DNA from: Glomus cerebriforme
Taxonomy: Eukaryota; Glomeromycota; Glomeromycetes; Glomerales; Glomeraceae
Reading direction: 5' to 3'
NCBI GenBank assembly: GCA_003550305.1
Contig: QKYT01000051.1
Coordinates: 24,638 to 88,637, forward strand
DNA: 64,000 nucleotides
This document shows, in pieces, positions 9,250 to 23,400 of the stretch. Made by a program: the position numbers and the translations under genes. The stretch's first letter is position 1. Each line of letters opens with the position of its first letter. The notes beneath the pieces are model-generated. The model did no database searches, was not told where the DNA came from, and saw only the letters and a program-made list of their open reading frames with translations.

Positions 9250-12200
9250 CTACAATTAATCCAGCTCAACAATTGGACATGCAAAATCATGAAAATACAG
9301 GCATAAAAATTCCAAAATAAATGTTGATTTTAAAAATTGTTCTTGAATGAAAGATGACTGGATGCATGATTAATATATATTTTCTTGACAGTTTACCAAC
9401 TATAAAATCTGAAGGCGTGTCTGGGGTGTAATGTAACGCAGTAGTCACAGTTAGTCACAAGGACGCAGCAAAATCTCTTCTCTTCCTTCTCCTCCTACAG
9501 CATCATACTCAGTAAAATCATTTTAGGGGACCTAATTTGATCATTGCATTCTGGATCGGGAACATGCCATCAAGAAAGGTTCTATCGGTATATCGTATGA
9601 GGAGAAAGCATCCCTTTATATACATCTTGATCAGATGAAGGTATTTGATATATTTTTATGAATCCACAACATGGTATTTATATACTGTATATTCCTAAAA
9701 ATGAATAAGAAATAATTTGAATAATACCGAACATTAGTAATATTAAAAATAACTAGTTATAATAATAAGATCTTTGATTTCTTTTTTTCTGCAATTTCTG
9801 TTATTTTTTTTATAGTGATTATTTTCACATCTGCCCATAGTTTTTACAATGTTAAATATTTGTATAAGTATTACACAGTTCTTTACTTACTTTTTAAAAA
9901 CTTCTAACATAGAAAATAAGTTATTTTGCATTTTTATTTTTTTCGGTCTGAAAGTGACTTTTTTTCATATTATTATTACATTTGCTTCTATATTCTAAAA
10001 ATAAATACCAATATACATTTCAATCTATTATATTACTATTATATTATATACAGTAGTCTCATTATGGCGAATAATTTCATATCTCTAAGAATGATACATG
10101 GTGAGAAATTCAATGAAATATCAAACAATTTAGTAGTATATTTATATTATTGTATGGGGCAGATCCGGATAAATGGAGGAGTGAAGAGTGATAAGGGATC
10201 ACATCTTCGATGTACCCGTACCACCGGTGTGATATGTAGGCTAAATGGGGTTATATTGGTCCATGAAGGGTGGCAGTTACCACGATGACTCTAAGATCTT
10301 TAAGATGCTTCTTTTGTTATAATATTTCTTTGTCAATAGTGAGAAGTTTTCATCAAGATTACGTGAATAGGATTATTTCAGCCCGAATGATTTGACCAAT
10401 TGATAGAGCAACAAATAAATTTCCTAAATAAAATAATGTAACTATTGATTTTGACACGGATCTGTTGTGAAGCACAATGCAATCATCATCCAATCATAAT
10501 TTAGGAGATGCTCGTAAATTTTTATCAAAATTTTACTTATCATATCGAACTGGATTAAAAAAAAATAGGTAAGGAAAATTAAACCAGGATAACCTTATTA
10601 ATATTTTTATTGATCATATTTTTCAGATATACTGCCAAATCACCGAGTTCACAGTAATTTTCATTATGCATCTCTAACTAGAAAGGAAATATATAGTAGA
10701 TTACGCAGACACCGCACACTCAACATATGATATTATAAATTCATGAAAAAGGATATAATATTATGGGATATAAAAGAATATATATATAATATTAATTACG
10801 CACTACGCAGTCACACATGAATACATTATTGTCATTATTGTGAATTTTTTAGACGGATAGATCAATAATGGAAATATGTAAATGAATTGATCAATGTCAA
10901 TACTGTACTCAAAACAATATAATGATATAGTGTGTACCTTATCTATTTTTGAACTTGAATCGGTATTATTTTACAATGGAAATTCAACTTTTTGAACCCA
11001 ATAAAGAAATAATGAATTATTATAATCAGATATCGTTTCTAAACGGATTCAAAAAAGAAGCGGACAAGTTTTTAGGCTTGATCAAAGGGTGGGCTGAAAG
11101 GCTGAGAGCATTGATTATAGTAATGAAAAAAAATTTTGATTACCTGTATGTTGTGATCAAAAAAAATTGCTTAAATTACGTGATCATGCGTTTCATTGAA
11201 AGAATATAATTGCTCAATGAACTTAAAAATTGTAAATGATTAACCAAAAATACTGAGTTCGAACAAATTGTTTAACGAATCACAAATTTATTCTTGCATC
11301 ATTTTAATTTCTTAATTCCGAAAATGGCTTTTCGTGTTAGATTTGATTTACACAATAACATGTAACACAATGATCGTTAGTTAAGTGGCTCACATTATAA
11401 TAATATTATTAATAAATTTAATAATTAAAAATTATATAAAGAAAACAATTATGATAATTTTATAATCCCATAAAAGTCTTTTACAAGTAAAAATAAATAC
11501 TGAGTACCATCTAATAAAGAACAATTAAGTTTTTTTAAAAAAAACCTAAATTTAGAATTAGATTCTATCATAAAAGGTTTATCTTTAAAATGATAAGGAA
11601 CTCCTTGTTTCTAATTAGTTATAAAAAAAATACTGCAACTTTTAACACATTGTAACTGTAAAAAAGATATAAAAGATAAAATTTTGAAATACACTTTGTT
11701 CTGGATTTGTTAAAATATACAATAACTCCGGTTTTCATTTTGTAACTGGTAACACGATAATTAATTTCCTTTATTGAACCGAATAAGTATATGATTCAAT
11801 AAATCAGAAAATCTTAGCTTTAAATTTTCAAAAGGGAAGTAAACAATTTTATCGGAGAATGTGTTGTACTATTACTAATTTGTAAATTTATTCAACATGT
11901 ATTTTTTGTAATTGGGTGATTTAAAAATAATTTTTTTTTTTTTAATTGTTTGTTTATTAGCAAATTACTTAATTTTCTTGGCGTTACTTTTTATATTGGT
12001 TTGAAAAATTGGTAATCTTTGTTTATATTTAAATCAATCAATCATCTCCATTTCATGTGATCTATGTGATCTAATCGATAAAAAAAATAAAATAAATAAA
12101 AATTTTTTTTTACTTTAACCAACTTTAATTAAAAGTATTGTAATACGCGGTAAAAAAAATCCATCAAAAAAAAAATTCTCCTGATTTAGAAGTAAATCGT

Positions 12201-12368
12201 TTATTATATTCCTCTGGAATTTTACCCTTCTTTATTTTATATAAATTACCCTTTCATCATTTTTTTTTTTTTTATGCTCATTTTTTTTCGTCTCTTTATT
12301 TAATAAAAAAAAAAACGTCAAACCCAATCATAATATATATTAATAAGTCTACCTATAAAGTATAAGAT
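9250..12368. other. Intergenic spacer with weak coding-like fragments only
   Basis: About 3.1 kb lacks a convincing gene. A short forward frame at about 9538-9640 (DREHAIKKGSIGISYEEKAS) ends in a plausible donor and looks protein-like, but it is preceded by a stop and has no partner exons. A frame ending near 10288 and one at 10949-11209 have low-complexity, isoleucine/asparagine-rich composition. These may be relics of decayed gene copies. No repeat boundaries were recognised. Confidence 0.4.
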
Positions 12369-13921
12369 ATGCCTAAACGATTAACTACTACACCACCTTT
12401 ATATGTAAAAAAACATGAGCTGTCTAAAAGAATTACCGTATATTGTTTTATAATTTTTCTTCTATTAAATATCTTTGGATATTTATTTTATTACGATGAT
12501 ATGTCAAATGCGTTATTAATTAATCCTTCTGGAATGTTTACTAAACAATGTGATGATGATGTTAGTATACATGAGTACATTAAATTAAATATTATCACAA
12601 AAAAAAAAAAACTTTATTAACCTTCTTTTTGCTTATTTTTTTTCTTTTTCAGTATATTGAACATAAACCCGATATTAAGATTGATGTTGACATAGATTTA
12701 AATGATAACGATGTACAAGATATACACGTTGAAATAGATACCAATTTTATACCATCAACCCAAAGAATCGATGAAGAAATAAATCAAAAATATTGTGGAA
12801 AATCAAAATGTGAATTTTTATTTGCATATTATCAACCAGAACAAGAAACAAAAGCAAATATGCATTTTAGGTCCTTTGTAAATCTCGCCCAAGCTCTCGA
12901 TCGTACTATGGTCTTAACAAATGTTGGAAGTTCAAGAATTAATTCATGTCAAAATTTTACTTTTGGATTTTATTATAATTCTAAAGCTTTACAAGATATG
13001 TTTCCTGATGTAAAATTTATCTCACAAAAAGATTTTCAAAGTTGGTTAAAAGAAAGGAGAATAAAACCAAATACCGAACATGCTTATATATTACCTGGAG
13101 AATTAAATCATACTATGGAATTAATTAAACCTTATCCTGATATTCTTAAATCAAAACATTGTTTAAATAGGTTTGAATTTAAATTAGATGATCAAACTGT
13201 ATTTAAACAATTTAATACTGGTAAAAAATTTACAAAAGATCCTATACAACATCAAGCTTTTGCAGATTTTCTTGTAAATAATCTTCGAACGGACGTTGAA
13301 GTATTATTGACTTCTCATTTCGTATTTCATCCATTATTTCCAAAAGTATCTCCTCCTATTCCATATTCTAATCACTATTTTGAAGAAGCAGCAAAAATTA
13401 CAAATAGAATTAAACCTTATGTAGCAATTCATTGGAGAATGGAAAGAGCAAAACTTGATATGTTAACTGAATGTGCTGAATCTTTAGTTAAAAAAATTAG
13501 TCAACTTAAAGAATCACATGGAATTGAAAACGTTTATCTTGCTACTGATTATCCAATTGCTGGAGGAAAAACACAATCTCAAACGTTCCATCTTTTAACC
13601 GAAAATCATCATGAAGCAATGAAAATTTTAAATTCAACTTATAAAATTAACTCTTGGGTATCCTCAAATATTTTTGCTAGTTTAAGAAATGATGAGGTCA
13701 TAGAAAAAGAATTTTTGGGCGCAGGAATGCCGGGAATTGTAGATAAACTAGTTTGTATGGATGCTGATTATTTCTTGGCAACCCCTGAAGGATGTGGAAG
13801 GGCGCGAAGTACATATACAACTATGATAATAGATTCAAGAAATGCATCCATGCAGATTGGCGATAAACCTCAATTAAACAACATTGTAGAAAGATGGATG
13901 GAAGGGAATGATTTATTATAA
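12369..13921 (+). CDS. Type II membrane GDP-fucose protein O-fucosyltransferase-like enzyme
   Basis: Two exons (12369-12560 and 12653-13921), joined with a GTTAGT donor and CAG acceptor, give about 486 residues. Residues 1-20 are basic and cytosolic, followed by one hydrophobic anchor (ITVYCFIIFLLLNIFGYLFYY), then a lumenal catalytic part: the usual layout of a Golgi/ER glycosyltransferase. Recognisable segments are FLFAYYQPEQETKANMHFRS near the start, VAIHWRMERAK around residue 315 (compare the substrate-binding His/Arg motif of O-fucosyltransferases) and YLATDYP after it. The late segment FLATPEGCGRARSTYTTMI resembles the conserved C-terminal region contacting the nucleotide sugar. Family assignment rests on these motifs from memory; donor and acceptor are inferred. 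It stands alone, with spacers of more than 2 kb on both sides. Confidence 0.65.
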
Positions 13922-16196
13922 TTATAATTGATACTTATTATATTTTAAATATGGGTGTAAATTTTGGAAATTTTGGAGGGTTTTTTTTTCTATTTCTCCT
14001 TTTTTTTTTTTACAAAAAAAAACAAACAATTTATTTACGTCATAGCAGTAGATGTTATTAGTAATTAAAAAAATATATATGCACAGTTTTTTTTATATAA
14101 ATAATATAATCAATCAACTTTCATTTTTTGCATTTTCTTGGCAACAGTTTTCCATAATAAAATAAGAATTTAAATAATAATTAGATTAAATAAATTGTTA
14201 TCATTGTATAAAGTTGATTTGATTTAACCCTGAAAAATTTTAAATTATGCTTTTACATATGGTCTCCGAAACTCCGATCGCCGATAGAGTTTACGGGATA
14301 ATAATGAACCCTTTTATTAATTTAAACGAAGTTAGCATGTGGCTTGTTTTTCATTATAATAATAACTTCTCTAAATGTAACGAAATTTCTCGTCATTTTT
14401 TTTTCTTTTAATGTATGATATGAAAGGAAGTAGTGATACGAAGTATACATACATATACACACATATATTATTAAAATAAAATTTTAATTTAAAAATACTT
14501 ATTTTGAACTGTATCATCGTATGATTTCGCTCAATCTACGTTATTCACGTGCACAAGCGCTTAAACCTCGGATATTAGAGAATCAAATGAATCATATAAA
14601 TTAAAAGTTACCATTTACGTTAATACAAATAAATTAATGTTTACGCCAGAAGAATTTTTGTTTATCCGACGGATACACGGCAAATCTTATAATCAATTGG
14701 TGCATGTTTATTATTAATGCACCATTAATATTTGGTGAATGGTGATAAAGTGATAAAATGAAAATTTTTTTATATCTTCGATTTTATTATGATAATAAAT
14801 TCTCATGAATCATTTAAAAAAAAATTTTTTTTTTATATAATAGATTTAGATTTAGATGACACTAGTATGATACCGGATTTGGATGAAATCGTCCAATCAA
14901 TAACCACATCCATTTTGTAAATGCTAATTGTCTTATTATATCATATTTCTATTTTTCTTTTGTCAGGATATCGGATAATTTAAATTCCGGTAATTAGAGA
15001 TTCTGGAGAACATTCATTAGAAAATGTAGAATTACTTTGATATCAGGCATCAAATAAGATTCGTTATTATTGATTCTAATTATGTAATTCTTTACATCTT
15101 TTTAATCTATATTTCTGATGACAATTAAGAGAATAGAGAGTAAAGAGAATAAAACGTAAAGGTAATAAAGAGTTAAAAGAATAAAAAGAAAAGTAGGGTA
15201 GGGGTTTGAATCAATTTAGAATAAATTTTATTGTCAAATTGAACAAATTGAACTGATTAATTATCAGTTATCAGTTATCAGTTTCGCGAGTCCACGTTAC
15301 AGTAAATCATTACACCAAATTCATTACACTAGTGTAAATTAATATAAAAATTTGAATCAAATCCTTGTATTTCTTCACCATTACACTGCCTTGATGCCTA
15401 ATGTTAGGATTAATTACACCTAATATACCCCACCCTATAAAAAAGTAATATTTAAAAAATATACATAAATCATACATAAGATTGTATTATTATGCAAAAA
15501 GGGCTCATAAAGTTTTTTTTGTATGTTTTTCATACATTAGCTTTTTTGCATATTTCTGCACATTATATATTTTCTGTGCATATGTACATTTATGGACATT
15601 TTATGGACATTTATTTTTTATAGGACCATGTATAAGTTTCGTCCTCATCTTGACCGATAGGGAGCATAGGGAGGATTTTTGATAAAATAAGGAGAGGGGG
15701 GTTTGTGCCTCTGGGTTTCCCTTGGTCGGTCAGAAGACCAAGGGGGATAAAGGGTTCTGATCTAGATGGCACGTGCGTGTTTAAAAACAATTTTAGAAGT
15801 TTCCCTATCTTTGATTAAGCTAAGTTGAATTTCACACAATTTTCATCCTTAACTTTATAATTATAATCATAATTGTTCATATTTTTCTATGAAATATGAT
15901 CCGATTCTTTTAATATAAAATTTTCATGTAAGTTATATTTCGCGTATTCATAGTAAATATATTTTTTTAATTGCATACATACAGTATATTATATTAGAAA
16001 ATAAACTGGAACCTTAGATTTTTTACGGAAAATACAATTTGGGTCAACTAAGCTTTATGGCTTTATGGCTGAAGGTTGATCATGTGACAGAAAGCCAAAC
16101 ATTTAACATTTTTGAATTCGTTAATCCGTCTAAAAATTTGAATGGATTCTAAAATTTTAAAATAATTCCCTTCCAAAGGATTGAAATAATTTTAAT
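13922..16196. other. Intergenic spacer with short repeats
   Basis: No gene is supported. Three copies of the 7-mer ATCAGTT occur in tandem near 15261-15281. An imperfect inverted repeat (TTATGCAAAAAGGGCT around 15489 and AGCTTTTTTGCATA around 15539) may form a hairpin. A relatively GC-rich patch at 15640-15780 holds a 9-bp perfect hairpin. The ~200 bases before the next gene form an ordinary AT-rich leader. Confidence 0.5.
15719..15744. repeat. 9-bp perfect hairpin in a GC-rich patch
   Basis: CCCTTGGTC (15719-15727) and GACCAAGGG (15736-15744) are exact inverted copies separated by 8 bases. The surrounding 15640-15780 patch is much richer in G and C than its neighbourhood and may be the remnant of a repeat or structured RNA. 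No U-run follows it, and no known RNA family was recognised. Confidence 0.45.
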
Positions 16197-19100
16197 ATGA
16201 ATAAATTCGATTTTTTCGGTTCGATTTCTTCTGATTTACCAATTTCAATTTTTCCTGGTATAAATTCTACAAAAAAACCACCAATAATACCGATACCACA
16301 AAAATCACAGCCACAAACGTTACCGCCAGATCTGTTGATTAGAATTCTTAGATATCTTCCTATTACTTCATTACCGAATTTTGCAAGGGCATGTAGACGA
16401 TTTAAGGTGTTGGTATATGATGACGAATTATGGGAACAACATTTAAAAACATTAGGAGTATGGAAAGATTATGGAGATGGAGACATTATGAATGCTCCTG
16501 TAGAACCATTATATGTTAATGCAAAGCATACTGTAAAACCAAAAGACGATAAATTTAGTGAAATTTCAAAATTATCCGAATTTGATCCTTTAGTTTCACC
16601 TCCAGCTTCACCCATTACACCTAATAATATTGGGAATTTATTAGATTTTGCAATAACAACTGCAAATTCTCTTAGTTTAATTCCTGGTCTTCCACCTGAT
16701 CCATTATCACAAAAATCTCGTTCTGCTTCTACTGGTGTTGCAAGAGCTTCATTCAGGAAGATTTATGTAGAACTATTACCATATTATTTAGATTTTAGGC
16801 ATAGAAGGAAGGATAGTAAATTATTTAAAGAATATAATGATCCATCAGATCAAGCAAAAATGTTGGCAAGACTATTGAGTTTTGGCAAATTAAATATAAC
16901 ATTAGATTCTGATCAGGTAAATGCGTTGAATAATATTAGATCCATTCATATAATATTAATTGAACATCTTTTATTTAATAGATTAATAATGCACTTGAAA
17001 CCACCATCGAATACTTTGAAAATTCAGCACTCCACCATTTTGAATTAGCATATAATGCTCAAAGTACGGCAGAGATGCAGGTTTATTAATTATTTAAATT
17101 AGATTATTATTTTAAATTGGTATGCCGTTAATAATAGTATTTAAATTATGATTTATTTTAAATTAAAAAGAAATGGGCAAACATTCTTTTAAATTTGAAT
17201 GGAGGCTTAGCATGTATACAGGTTTTCATACAAAAGAATTCCATATTTTTTGATCATCTTTATGATCCCATGGATAATTTTACGTAAGTTCTCGATGAGA
17301 ATTATACATATTTGTTAGTAAATTTATTTTATTCATTAAATCTTATAATTATTCGAATTTTTAATAATTAGATATTTATCAACTTCTCACGGGGAATTAA
17401 ATTTTATGCAAATGACAGAATTTTTTAATTATGTGGAAGAAGAATTTAAAAAACAAGCTATTTTGATCAATCAGATATTTCCTCAAGATGCTGATGTATT
17501 TTATACTTTTGTCGAGCGGGTTGTTGAGGATGTTGTAAGTTAATTGTTAAATTATATTCAATATTTGAATTTGAATTTTAATGATCTAAATCAGTTAAGA
17601 TTTTTATTAGATTATAGAGTATATATCAATCCTTTTGGAAGAATCTCATAATAGAGATATTTGCTTGTATTTGAAGGCAACTGTAGCAGCTCATCAACGT
17701 TGCATACATGTCGCAAAATTTCTTTGGAAAGAATCTAAACCTGGTTTAACTAAAATAAGAGCTGAAGATCTTATGTATCAAATGTTTGAACCTTTTATGG
17801 ATAAATACTTGAAAGAAGAAATGAATTATGTTAGGGCGCAAAGCGAAGAAGAAATCGAAAAATGGAATCAAAAGGTGACATGAAAGATCACCTTTTTTTT
17901 TTTAATTTTATATTAAATTAGAATTTATGATAATAACTTGGCCATTATAACTTTTCAATAGTTGATGAACAAATCGATAGAGGCGCAACAGGCAATTCTT
18001 AATAATGCCAACAGAGAAGTTTACAAACGTAATTACCTCACATCATTTCGAAACATACTCAAGCTTCCAACGGCTCGTTCACGTCATTCTTCACCAGTTC
18101 AATCATCTACTTCAAGTACTCCTCGTAATAAACGAAGCAGTGCTGCAAGCATTGCTAGTTCTAATCCTACCCTAAGTCCAACAGATCTTCAATCTGCTTT
18201 ATTGAATGCTAAATTGGATAAGATGCAACAAATGCTTAGTTTGGAGACTGCTTTGCAAATGGTTCATGTAAACAAAGATTCATTACGTAGAATTTCTGCA
18301 TTTACTGGATATCCTGATAAGATGGGATTTAGAATGTAATCAATTTTTTTTATTTCATAGATTTATTTTTATAATTAATTTATAATTTATTCTGATGATA
18401 AAAAATTTTTTGTTGCTCATTTTAGTAAGGAAACTTTGGAATCAATATTTATTCTTCTTCTTCAAACATTGGGTCCATTACATATTAAACCAGCATTTGA
18501 GACGTAAGTTTAGTCATTATATTATTTGATAAATTTTAAATGTTTTTATTTTTCAATTTACATACATTCTAAATTTTAGGGCCATAAAACATCTTGGTGA
18601 ATTTAAATCAGATTTAGGATCCGAATCATCTGGCCTTGCTCCTTTAGTAGAATTCTTTGAATTGGTACATATTGCTGATTTAATTCAACAAATGGTGCAA
18701 GTATACTATGACGAAGAAATGGTAGTTATCCTTTTTTTCTTTGTAGATTTTGGGCAGTAAATTTTCGTATCTTGGTATATATTTTAACAGATATTATCTT
18801 GTTTATATTTTAGAATAAATTCATAGATAAAACGGATTTTTTGAATAATTGTAATAAGGAAAAAAAAATTTTTGAAAAAATTCTTGATGAGAGCGTTGCT
18901 GCCGGATTAAACAAAGGAATTCAGGTATATTGAATGGATGTACTTAGTATTCAACGGATTTAAAGTTTTTTTTTCAAAAAGATTTATATTATTAAATTTT
19001 ATTAGGTTTTAATAGATCACGTTGAATTTATTCTTTCCACAGAACAAAAACCGGAAGAGTTCAATCCAGCAAGCGATGATTCATTTGATTTGCAACCAAC

Positions 19101-19778
19101 AAAGGTAATTATTATATGTTTTATAATTTTGTTATATTTGACAACTCATTTAATACATTATAAATTGAAAGGCATGTATCGATGCTGTCCAATGTCTATC
19201 TAATCACACTAAATTAGTTGTTGGTTGTTCGGATAAACACACTTTAGATGTGTTTTTTCAGGAAATTGGGCTTCGATTTTTTGGGTAAGCTAACGGAAAT
19301 TCTTATCATCTTTGGTTGGGTACATGTGTGAGTTATTTACCACTTGATGAATTTTTCTTTATTAGGGCTTTAACAAAACATATCAAAAAATTTACAGTGA
19401 GCTTAAGTGGTGGGTTCCAAGTCATTAGGTAAGATTCATTCTCTTTTTAATTAAAGGTTATGCCAATTTGATATTTACTTATTTTACTTTATTATTTATC
19501 GAAGTGACTTGAATCATTATTGCTCCTTTATTATTTCTCTACGGCAACCAAATATTACACCATACTTTATTGCGCTCAAGGAACTTGGAAATATTTACAT
19601 CATATCGAATGCACATGATATAGGATCATTTGTAAGAGAATCAGAAAGATTTAATGGTATTTTACATGCTGAAGACGTATATGAATTTTGTCAAAAACGT
19701 GAGGATTGGATAACAATTAAAAAAGAAGTTGACAAGGAATTGTATGGGTTAAAAGCGGAAGATTGTACGATTATGTAA
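16197..19778 (+). CDS. RCY1: Rcy1-like F-box/Sec10-domain endocytic recycling protein with CaaX end
   Basis: Thirteen exons, all GT-AG, assemble without a break to about 870 residues: 16197-16916, 16982-17080, 17171-17283, 17372-17534, 17611-17874, 17962-18335, 18426-18503, 18580-18721, 18814-18924, 19006-19104, 19172-19284, 19366-19428, 19505-19778. An F-box lies at about residues 40-90 (LPPDLLIRILRYLPITSLPN). The rest matches the Sec10-like exocyst-type helical region (for example RISAFTGYPDKMG, LLQTLGPLHIKPAFE, LKELGNIYIISNA). The last four residues, CTIM, form a CaaX prenylation box, as in yeast Rcy1. Known members act as F-box proteins with Skp1 in recycling plasma-membrane cargo such as the SNARE Snc1 from endosomes to the TGN. 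A Tlg1-like SNARE is encoded 8 kb upstream. Confidence 0.92.
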
Positions 19779-20475
19779 TATAGTATTTTCAGTATTTTCA
19801 TAAAATCTTGTATCATCACGACTCATAAGTGATATGAATTGAAGAAATTTTTTTTAAGTTTTAAAATAAAATGTACATTAATAGGAATTATTTTATTTAA
19901 CCCGATCAATCATAAATCATATATTCGAGCAACTATCTCAATTATGAACTTTGATAGCAAAATTTGATTGTTGTTTCTTGGCTCTCATTATATAATCAAA
20001 GGAATGATAACAAAAGAAAAGATGAAAAAAGAAAACGAATGAAAGGAGGAAAAAAACGACAATCTAAAGTATATTTTGATAGTTGATTTATAATACTGAT
20101 AAACTACAGTATGCTCATAAAGGGCTATCTGATAACTATAGAGTATATATAACCCTCATCTTTTAAAACCGTTTTTTAACCATTGGATTAATATTGCTAG
20201 CTTCACACACATTATGATCAGATGTAAGATCTTATAACTCAAAAGTGTAATACGTTATCTGATATATTAGTTTATGAAAAGTCCGCAACTTGAACTAATC
20301 GAGTTTCGATGATAATGAAATAGCTGAATAGATCGATTCATTTTCATAGTACAAAAATTGTCAATTCGTAGAAATAAAATCATTAAGTCTACTATAAATT
20401 AAATATTCTATTTGATAAATATATTAAATAAATAATAAATTGTTCCTTTTCCAAAAAATGATCAATTAAAATATT
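19779..20475. other. Convergent 3' spacer between Rcy1-like and calpain-7 genes
   Basis: These ~700 bases separate two genes that end towards each other. They contain AT-rich sequence and a short purine-rich patch (about 19998-20055), but no open frame, hairpin or repeat that stands out. Presumably it holds both polyadenylation regions. Confidence 0.6.
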
Positions 20476-23400
20476 TCAACTTCGTTCATGATCAATTTCT
20501 TCAATGGTTATATTCCTATCACTATAAACATATGCGATAAATTTACCAGGTATATCTTTCTCCCATGTACTAAATATTATTATATAACCTTGATCATTTG
20601 AAGGAAGTGCTATATCATCTGTACAAACACCTTGAATAAAACTAGCATAAGCATAAGATCCAGAATTAGCTATTTCCCTACCAAATAAATTATTTGGATG
20701 TTTCTCAAATACTTTAATATGCGTCGGTATGGTATTCATTTCTGGTGTTTGAAGCCTAATTCTATGAAGAAAGAATTTGAAATTGTTATTTTTAAAAAAA
20801 ATTTCCTTGGAAAAAGAAATCATAATACTTACTTAATAGTAGTCATTTCTGAAATCTTAAGATGATAACTTGGATTTAAATGATAGTTATCATGATAACC
20901 CATAGCATTAAACCCTTTAATCCTATTATATATTTTTTTTTAAAAAAAAAAGAAGATAATAATTGATAAAGTCAGTAATTTTAATGTTAAAAACGATCAA
21001 CATAAATAATTTCAATTACCATTCTCCTTGAATTATTTTCTTGAACATTCCCTAAAATATAAAAAAAATCCATTAAACCTTATTTCAATAAAGTTTATGT
21101 TTTTGAATTCTAATAAATGACTTACAGCTCCTTCAAGCGGTATAGTAGTAACATCAAAATTAACATTTGATGCTACAGTTAATGTGAAATCTCCAATAAG
21201 TCCAGGCTCATATGTTGATACAACAATGGTATAGACACCAGCTATATATAAATATTAGATTTAAAGATTTAGAATGATTATTTTTTAACAGTATAATGAT
21301 TACATTTAAATATTACGTACGTTTTACATCATCCTTTTCGCAATAACAAAACCCGTTTCGATAACCGCTAGATTTCATCAAAATATCCTTGGCAGTCAAA
21401 CTAATGTAGTGAGAAAAAAATCAACAAAATATACTTTATAGATTATAATAGCTCCATATCAATATTCATACCTAGCAATTCTTTTTCCATTGCTCCATAT
21501 CATCCTAACATCCATTGCAAACGTTTTAGGACCTTCTAACATTAATAACACTCTAGGCTTGTCTGAATCTGATTGAGATATTGGTGGTGATATTGAAACA
21601 CGATATTCCGGGTTGTTTAAATAAGTTATATTACTTGGATTTCCACCAGCTGTCTGACTTGTCCATTTGCCAGAAATCTAAAATAAAGTTCGTAAAAAAC
21701 ACAGAAATCGTATAAAATTCAAAAATAAAAATTGGAATAATACAAACATCTTTCACGTTTTGATATTTCTTTGGAATTTCTGATAAATTTACTGGTGATG
21801 TGCTATAACATTTTAAAGTAAAATCCAAAGATTTGGCTTGATTGATTTGAGCAACAACAATAGTATAACGAGTTATACCAGTTGGCGCATCGAACCGAAC
21901 CTTTTTGATTTTTTTTTTTAAAAAAAAAGTTAGAAGTATTTTCAATATGTATAATATATTTGTTTTAATACACATACCAGTATATGAGGACTGTTTATAT
22001 ACGCTCCCTAAAGTTTTAAAAAAGGTTAATATGAAATAAAATAACATTTATTTTATAACATTTTCATAAAATACCTTCTTCCAAGGAGTTCTAGCGGAAT
22101 AAATTTTTTCTCCATTTGTATCATTATATACATGTAATGTAATAAAATCCTCGTTCTCTTCTTCTGTAACAGTGATATGTTTGGACAATAAAAGACCAAC
22201 CTCAGATGGCTGTTCGCTCTTATTATTGATTTCCAAACAAAATTGCGGATTATATGCTAATACATAATGCATGACATTATTTCAGTGAATATATTATTAA
22301 TTATAATATTAATTGTTATAATAAAAAATTTACCTAAATTAATAGCATCCTTTTGTGATCTGCAATTTTTAGGCCATGTTCTAATTAATTAATAAAGGAT
22401 TTGTTAAAGTTAACAAATAATAAAAAAATTAAAATAAAGAGAAATATTTAATAAGCCTCACGAGTGTTTGGTATCAATATAGTCAAAACGTTCTGGATTC
22501 CAATTCATGTGAATTGAGTAAAAATTCTCGCATACGGAATCAAAATCAATCCAAAATATTCCTATAATAAAAATGTAAGAACTTAATAAAAAGAAACTTT
22601 ATAATTTAACACCATGGAAATTTACTTTAAGTTTAGCACTAGTGTGACATATAAAAAGGCGACGAATCCATCAAAAACTGTCTCAGAACACTTGTAAAAA
22701 TTAAGAACAGATAGATCCGGACAAACATTCCTTAACCCTAATGCTATATTTTTAAAATAATTTTGATTTAGATTTAGACATACCATCATCAATATTAGAT
22801 GCTTTCTCTATATCATAATCTAAGATTTCCATCAATTCAGATGTCCAATTAACACGATCCAAATGACTAAATGGACCTGTCCATCTTTTATGACTCCACG
22901 GGTTTTTAACCTTTTTTAAAAAAACATTAATTAATTTGAATCGAGAAGAAGAATATATAATGTCAAATCTTACCAGCAATAAACGGAGATTGTTGACTTC
23001 CCGTATATCTGCAAAAAAAGTAAAAAAAAAAATTAATCAACAAATCTTTTGTTAAAACTAATCATATAAATTACCTAAAACAGCATAAGCATGAGTAGGA
23101 ACTAATCCTTTGGTATCAATCAAGTGGCCAGTAGCAATAGTAATAAGTGCATGTTTTTTTTCACTTTCCGGATTTTTATCTAAGTAAAAGAAAAAAATAT
23201 TAACAAAAGAATGGCTTTTAGTATTGGAATTCCTATATCTGTTATCTTTACCATTTTTTGGTTGACTTTCCAACATCCGTTTCCACGTAGTTTCTTTATC
23301 AAACTCTTTGCTAAATAAACAAATTTCAAGAGATGTCAAAAAATGATAACGAAATCCAAGAGAAAAATTTAATAGAGTAAACATCCTTACTCAATAAAAA

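Noticed and set aside
9926..10288. 120-residue plus-strand open frame
   Set aside because: Mostly Phe/Tyr/Ile noise. Only its last third is more balanced, and it matches nothing recognisable.
10743..10756. U12-donor-like ATATCCTTTTT on the minus strand
   Set aside because: No exon, branch point or coding frame surrounds it; a chance match in AT-rich spacer.
10949..11209. 86-residue plus-strand open frame
   Set aside because: No conserved segment, no neighbouring exons; treated as chance or relic.
22731..22742. Perfect U12 branch-point word ATTCCTTAACC inside a calpain-7 intron
   Set aside because: It lies on the plus strand while the gene is on the minus strand, and that intron has ordinary GT and AG ends.
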